Below are positions 6,523-9,247 of a stretch of DNA of 9,247 bases, piece by piece; within the stretch, counting starts at the first letter, position 1, and each line of letters opens with the position of its first letter. This DNA is from Acidimicrobiia bacterium (GTDB lineage: Bacteria; Actinomycetota; Acidimicrobiia; Acidimicrobiales; Hopanoidiivorantaceae): contig JAHRAM010000179.1 of NCBI GenBank assembly GCA_020027305.1, positions 1 through 9,247 of the forward strand. Direction: 5' to 3'. The translations under genes were made by a program, and so were the position numbers. Below the pieces are notes generated by a model. That model did no database searches and was not told where the DNA came from. It was given only the letters and a program-made list of their open reading frames with translations.

Positions 6523-7299
6523 TCATACCACTTTCATTTCTTTTAGAAAGTCCACGATTTTTTCGTGTGCATCGCCTTCATCTGTGATAACTTCACCTGC
6601 TTCTCTAGCTGGAACTTCAGCCACATCTACAATTTCTTGTCGTGCGCCTTCCCAACCTATTTGGGAAGCATCGATTCCCAAGTCGGCAATGGTTTTTTCT
6701 TCTAGGGGTTTTGATTTAGCGGCCATGATGCCTTTGAATGATGGGTATCTCGGCTCAACCACTCCAGCAGTTACTGAGACCACACAAGGGGTGGGGCATT
6801 CAACTTCGTCATAGCCAACTTCTGTTTGGCGTTCTACCTTAACTTTGTCGCCATCAATGGTGATTGATTTTGCAAAAGTGACAGAAGGCCACTCTAGCAA
6901 CTCAGCGATTTGCTCGGGGACTGTGCCGGTGTATCCATCTGTTGATTCAGTGGCTGTCAAAATCAGGTCAGGGGATGCCGTCTTTAGAGCAGCTGCCAGA
7001 ACTTTTGCTGTGCCTAAGGCGTCAGTTCCTTGAAGGGCAGGGTCAGAAACCAATATTGCGCTTTCTGCCCCCATTGCCAAAGCTGTTCTAAGCCCATTGG
7101 TTTCTCCGTTTGGTGCCATTGAAACCAGCACCACTTCTCCACCAGCAGAATCGGCCAGTTGGAGAGCCATCTCGACCCCATAAGCATCGGAGTCGTCCAA
7201 AATGAGTTTGCCTTCTCGCTTCAGGGTTTTTGTAGCATCATCTAGAGACCCTTCTTCAGCAGGGTCTGGAATCTGCTTTACACAAACTGCTATTTTCAT
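6523..7299 (-). CDS. etfB: Electron transfer flavoprotein subunit beta
   Basis: This is the AMP-binding partner of EtfA (also called FixA-like). The 258-residue protein shows the family's N-terminal MKIAVCVKQIPDP, the acidic DDSDAYGVEMAL segment (35-46), the GTDALGTAKVLA helix (91-102), the DGYTGTVPEQIAELLEW stretch (121-137) that lines the AMP pocket, and the beta-subunit signature VEPRYPSFKGIMAAKSKPLE (181-200). The last includes the loop that docks on partner dehydrogenases. The anchoring leucine of the human protein (L195, in ATLPN) is a phenylalanine here (F188, in PSFKG), which I recall as common in actinobacterial ETFs. The C-terminal arm (about 225-258) should wrap around EtfA. An in-frame TAA directly before the ATG fixes the start. 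The place of the Shine-Dalgarno is taken by two copies of ATAAGACA. Confidence 0.96.
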   Translation of the reverse strand: MKIAVCVKQIPDPAEEGSLDDATKTLKREGKLILDDSDAYGVEMALQLADSAGGEVVLVSMAPNGETNGLRTALAMGAESAILVSDPALQGTDALGTAKVLAAALKTASPDLILTATESTDGYTGTVPEQIAELLEWPSVTFAKSITIDGDKVKVERQTEVGYDEVECPTPCVVSVTAGVVEPRYPSFKGIMAAKSKPLEEKTIADLGIDASQIGWEGARQEIVDVAEVPAREAGEVITDEGDAHEKIVDFLKEMKVV

Positions 7300-7303
7300 T
7301 TAC

Positions 7304-7319
7304 TGTCTTATTGTCTTAT
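7304..7319 (-). repeat. 8-bp tandem repeat just before the etfB start
   Basis: Read on the minus strand, ATAAGACA occurs twice back to back, ending four bases before the etfB ATG. It occupies the position where a Shine-Dalgarno would be and does not itself contain one. Confidence 0.85.
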
Positions 7320-7344
7320 CTTGTGTTTTTTATGATTATTGTTT

Positions 7345-7367
7345 TGCGATTATAAATTTTTTTCGCA
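7345..7367. promoter_or_regulatory. Inverted repeat flanking the etfB -10, operator-like
   Basis: TGCGA at 7345-7349 and TCGCA at 7363-7367 form five-base arms around a 13-base AT-rich centre that covers the candidate -10. A repressor bound here would block the promoter, but the arms are short and this could be chance. Confidence 0.25.
7349..7354 (-). promoter_or_regulatory. Candidate -10 element of etfBA
   Basis: A perfect TATAAT on the minus strand lies 49 bases before the etfB ATG, implying a leader of about 40 bases. No good -35 hexamer sits 16-18 bases upstream. The AT-rich context lowers the value of the match. It lies inside a short inverted repeat (7345-7367). Confidence 0.35.
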
Positions 7368-7415
7368 CCAAAATATATTCTATACAGGAAATGTTGCTAT
7401 AAAAAAGTCAAGCTC

Positions 7416-7428
7416 GCAAATAGTTTGC
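7416..7428. promoter_or_regulatory. Short palindrome GCAAA-TAG-TTTGC in the divergent region
   Basis: This is a perfect five-base inverted repeat with a three-base centre, placed upstream of the candidate etfB promoter. The size and shape fit a small dimeric regulator's half-sites. No specific regulator can be named. Confidence 0.25.
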
Positions 7429-7448
7429 ACAATGTTAGGTGTGACATG

Positions 7449-7486
7449 TTGAATATAGCTATACAAATTGAATATGGCGATACAAA
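7449..7486. repeat. 19-bp tandem repeat in the etfB/lipid-kinase intergenic region
   Basis: TTGAATATAGCTATACAAA (7449-7467) is followed directly by TTGAATATGGCGATACAAA (7468-7486), with two differences in 19, and two bases (TT) of a third copy. The first copy contains the ten-base palindrome TATAGCTATA (7454-7463), which the two changes destroy in the second copy. Its position between two divergent promoters suggests protein-binding iterons or a duplicated operator, but no function is shown. Confidence 0.85.
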
Positions 7487-7588
7487 TTAAACAAGACGCA
7501 TTGTAAATTGGATTTTAAGAATGACAGCCTAAAAAAATCAAAACTTCCTAACATTAAGAATATATGGAAAATATTTGTCTGAACCTAA

Positions 7589-8569
7589 ATGAAAGTCGCC
7601 CTGCTCGTTAACCCTTCTGCATCCTCAGTTTCGCCAACCAGTCAGGTTATGGTGGCAAGGCAACTCAGCCAGCAGCACGATGTTGAGATTTTGCTAACCA
7701 ATGAGAGGGGGCATGCCACTGAGCTTACACAGCAGGTTGCCAAGGGAGATGCCGACACTCTTATTGTCTATGGTGGGGATGGAACGCTCAACGAGGTTGC
7801 AAATGGTTTGGTTGGCTATGACATGGCGCTTGGAGTTTTGCCAGGAGGTTCTACAAATGTGTTTTCGCGCATAATCGGTTTAGATGATGACCCCATTGTG
7901 GCGGTAGAACAAACCCTCCGCGCTTTGCTTCATAAAAACTTTGTGGATGTTCCTGTGGGGGATGTCAATGAGCGCCGTTTTTTGTTTCATGCGGGTGTGG
8001 GATTTGACGCACGGGTAGTTCAAAAAGTTGAAGACCGAGCTGATTTGAAACGTTGGATGGCACACACCCTTTTTGCCTACAAGGCTTTTACTACTTGGTT
8101 ATGGAATTACAACCGAAAAAGCCCACACTTTACGGTTGAGTTCAGTAGCGGAGAAAACGAGGCTGAAAGTGTTTCTGGGTTTTTCACCGTATGTTTGAAT
8201 GCTAATCCATATACATATTTAGGAAGCCGCCCACTGAATTTGGTTGAAGCAAATGCTTTGAAAAAGAATTTAAGTGCCCCAGTTACGGCACCCAAGCACA
8301 CGGGCTTTAATGATGGTTTTGTTGTGACCACTGCTACACAGCTTCAAGCAAGAGACCTTATTCGGTTTGTTAGACGGGCGCTTTCTAAGAAAAGGAGCTT
8401 AAAAGAAGACAGCGAGATTGATTACCGACCAAGCATAACTAACTTTCGCATTTATAGTGAGAAAGAATTTCCATATCAAGCAGATGGAGATTTTCTCGGT
8501 TATACCAACGAGCTATATTTTCGTCATCTCGTAGATGGGCTTAGGTTGCTCATGCCGCTCAAACTTTAA
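7589..8569 (+). CDS. Diacylglycerol kinase family (YegS/DgkB-like) lipid kinase
   Basis: This is a soluble ATP-dependent lipid kinase of the DAGK catalytic-domain superfamily. Members phosphorylate diacylglycerol or other lipid alcohols at the inner membrane face, and the exact lipid cannot be told from sequence. The 326-residue length is typical. Landmarks are the N-terminal VNPS (7-10), the nucleotide-binding GGDGTLNEVANGL (62-74), LPGGSTNVFSR (84-94, the usual P-x-G-T-x-N-D-x-A-R element with variations), the C-terminal-domain opening FHAGVGFDARV (133-143), a basic VRRALSKKRSLK patch (261-272) that may touch acidic lipids, and QADGD (297-301), the late acidic motif of the family. An in-frame TAA stands directly before the ATG and the next methionine (residue 21) would remove VNPS, so the start is firm. 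No Shine-Dalgarno precedes it, so translation may be leaderless or SD-independent. It may feed phospholipid turnover. Confidence 0.9.
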   Translation: MKVALLVNPSASSVSPTSQVMVARQLSQQHDVEILLTNERGHATELTQQVAKGDADTLIVYGGDGTLNEVANGLVGYDMALGVLPGGSTNVFSRIIGLDDDPIVAVEQTLRALLHKNFVDVPVGDVNERRFLFHAGVGFDARVVQKVEDRADLKRWMAHTLFAYKAFTTWLWNYNRKSPHFTVEFSSGENEAESVSGFFTVCLNANPYTYLGSRPLNLVEANALKKNLSAPVTAPKHTGFNDGFVVTTATQLQARDLIRFVRRALSKKRSLKEDSEIDYRPSITNFRIYSEKEFPYQADGDFLGYTNELYFRHLVDGLRLLMPLKL

Positions 8570-8591
8570 TTTAAAATGAAGACAAGATGAA

Positions 8592-8690
8592 ATGACGGGC
8601 AGAGCAAAATTGTTAGAACGCAAAATAAACATGTGGGAACCTCCAGTCCAATCCGTTAAGCACAAAAAACTAAAACGACAACTAAAATAA
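8592..8690 (+). CDS. Possible small basic protein (32 residues)
   Basis: An ATG-to-TAA frame in the 132-base gap between the lipid kinase and the next gene would encode a 32-residue protein. It starts MTGRAKLLERK, has a central NMWEPPVQSV and ends in a strongly basic tail KHKKLKRQLK. The WEPP core flanked by basic residues looks more protein-like than random AT-rich spacer. There is only an AAGA-type upstream sequence as ribosome-binding site, and I recognise no family. The ending is 11 bases before the next ATG, as in a tight operon. A chance ORF remains quite possible. Confidence 0.35.
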   Translation: MTGRAKLLERKINMWEPPVQSVKHKKLKRQLK

Positions 8691-8701
8691 GAGCAAAAAT
8701 A

Positions 8702-9223
8702 ATGGCACAGCCCAGATATATACCGAGTGCGAAAAAGCCTAAGGTTGCATATTCTTCACCTAACTATGTTCCCAAGTCTTGGAAGCCTAGCCGTCCAGGA
8801 GACATTGCCGATGTGGGAAATCCGAGGGTAGCAGGGTTTGGAAATCAAGGCCCAGACCAAGGCTATTTGTTTAAGCTGGCAGAAACTTTTGTAGATGATA
8901 TTCACCTTTTTGAAGGCGAGCAGAAATCAAATGTGCTTTCAGGATGTAGCTGGCTGGCGCTTAGGCGAGCATCTATTTTGGGGAGGGCACCAGTGAGTGA
9001 GGATTTAGAGGTTAGCTTCAAAATGTTTGGCTATCTTTATAAGAATCCGCCGCTTTCGCTGATTGATTTCAGAAAAGATTTGATGGCGATGATTGGCAAC
9101 GCCGAGCACGAGGCTAAGGCAAAATTGTTTGAGTTGGTGTCTGAAGACGTTTTGGTTCAGAGTTCAGATGAAATCACCGAGCTGCAACGTTCTGACTGGA
9201 AGCTCGTTTTTAGTTTGAAGTAG
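8702..9223 (+). CDS. Conserved hypothetical protein, actinobacterial type
   Basis: This is a 173-residue protein of unknown function. The N-terminal 45 residues are Pro/Lys/Ser-rich and likely flexible (RYIPSAKKPK, PKSWKPSRPGD). Then comes GNQGPDQGYLFKLAETF (48-64), which resembles the G-P-D-Q-G-Y-x-x-K-L-A core I associate with an uncharacterised family in actinobacteria. The next segments are an acidic loop with HLFEGE (68-73), a helical segment CSWLALRRASILGRAPV (82-98) and a mostly helical C-terminal half. No membrane segment, signal peptide or catalytic motif is visible. The ATG at 8702 has only a weak AAGAGC upstream. It lies 132 bases after the lipid kinase on the same strand, with no terminator recognised between. 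The family link is from memory and carries no functional information. Confidence 0.75.
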   Translation: MAQPRYIPSAKKPKVAYSSPNYVPKSWKPSRPGDIADVGNPRVAGFGNQGPDQGYLFKLAETFVDDIHLFEGEQKSNVLSGCSWLALRRASILGRAPVSEDLEVSFKMFGYLYKNPPLSLIDFRKDLMAMIGNAEHEAKAKLFELVSEDVLVQSSDEITELQRSDWKLVFSLK

Positions 9224-9247
9224 TTGGTTTAGAAAAATAGCAAATTG

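Larger units (their letters stand above)
7300..7588. other. Divergent intergenic region between etfB and the lipid kinase gene
   Basis: These 289 bases are AT-rich and carry no credible ORF. They hold the etfB leader with its octamer repeat, a candidate etfB -10, two small inverted repeats, the 19-bp tandem repeat and presumably the lipid kinase promoter, for which TATATG at 7561-7566 is the best but weak -10 guess. Confidence 0.6.

Noticed and set aside
6299..6814. Long plus-strand open frames opposite etfA and etfB
   Set aside because: They are antisense shadows of strongly conserved flavoprotein genes and their translations show no protein-like pattern.
7431..7555. Nine-base inverted repeat AATGTTAGG / CCTAACATT across the divergent region
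   Set aside because: The arms are 107 bases apart, and a match of this size is fairly likely by chance in an AT-rich region this long. Kept only as a note.

Overview
This window looks like ordinary chromosomal metabolism and transport from a low-to-mid-GC actinobacterium, most likely a marine or freshwater Acidimicrobiia-type lineage. The taxonomic reading is inference. It rests on the Thr/Ala-rich linker of the solute-binding lipoprotein, the actinobacterial style of the EtfAB pair, a gene resembling the SCO6745 family, and a last gene resembling an uncharacterised actinobacterial family. I see no mobile element, CRISPR array, phage gene, toxin-antitoxin pair, tRNA or rRNA. GC by eye is in the low 40s percent throughout, with no obvious compositional island.

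Left part (1-5210, plus strand): a branched-chain-amino-acid-type (HAAT/Liv) ABC importer. It runs in the order livG (5' end cut by the window edge), livH, livM, livK, followed 42 bases later by an SCO6745-like gene. livG and livH share an ATGA junction and livM follows after 22 bases. livK sits behind a 190-base gap and has the only strong Shine-Dalgarno in the window, as expected for a binding protein made in excess over the permease. No livF is visible; it may lie upstream of the edge. Ligand specificity cannot be read from sequence.

Middle (5185-7299, minus strand): a small membrane-anchored protein with two CxxCxGxG motifs, whose 3' end overlaps the SCO6745-like gene tail to tail, then etfA and etfB (transcribed etfB to etfA). 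EtfAB is the heterodimeric flavoprotein that carries electrons from acyl-CoA and related dehydrogenases to the quinone pool. Together with an amino-acid importer this fits a heterotrophic, amino-acid- or fatty-acid-oxidising lifestyle, though the two operons need not be co-regulated.

Right part (7300-9247): a 289-base divergent intergenic region carries a 19-bp tandem repeat and several small inverted repeats. It is followed on the plus strand by a YegS/DgkB-type lipid kinase gene, a possible 32-codon basic small ORF, and a 173-residue gene of unknown function.

I did not find a new system. The points most worth a second look are the small zinc-ribbon membrane protein, the acidic helical insertions before the last membrane segment of both permeases, the repeat-bearing divergent promoter region, and the candidate small ORF at 8592-8690.
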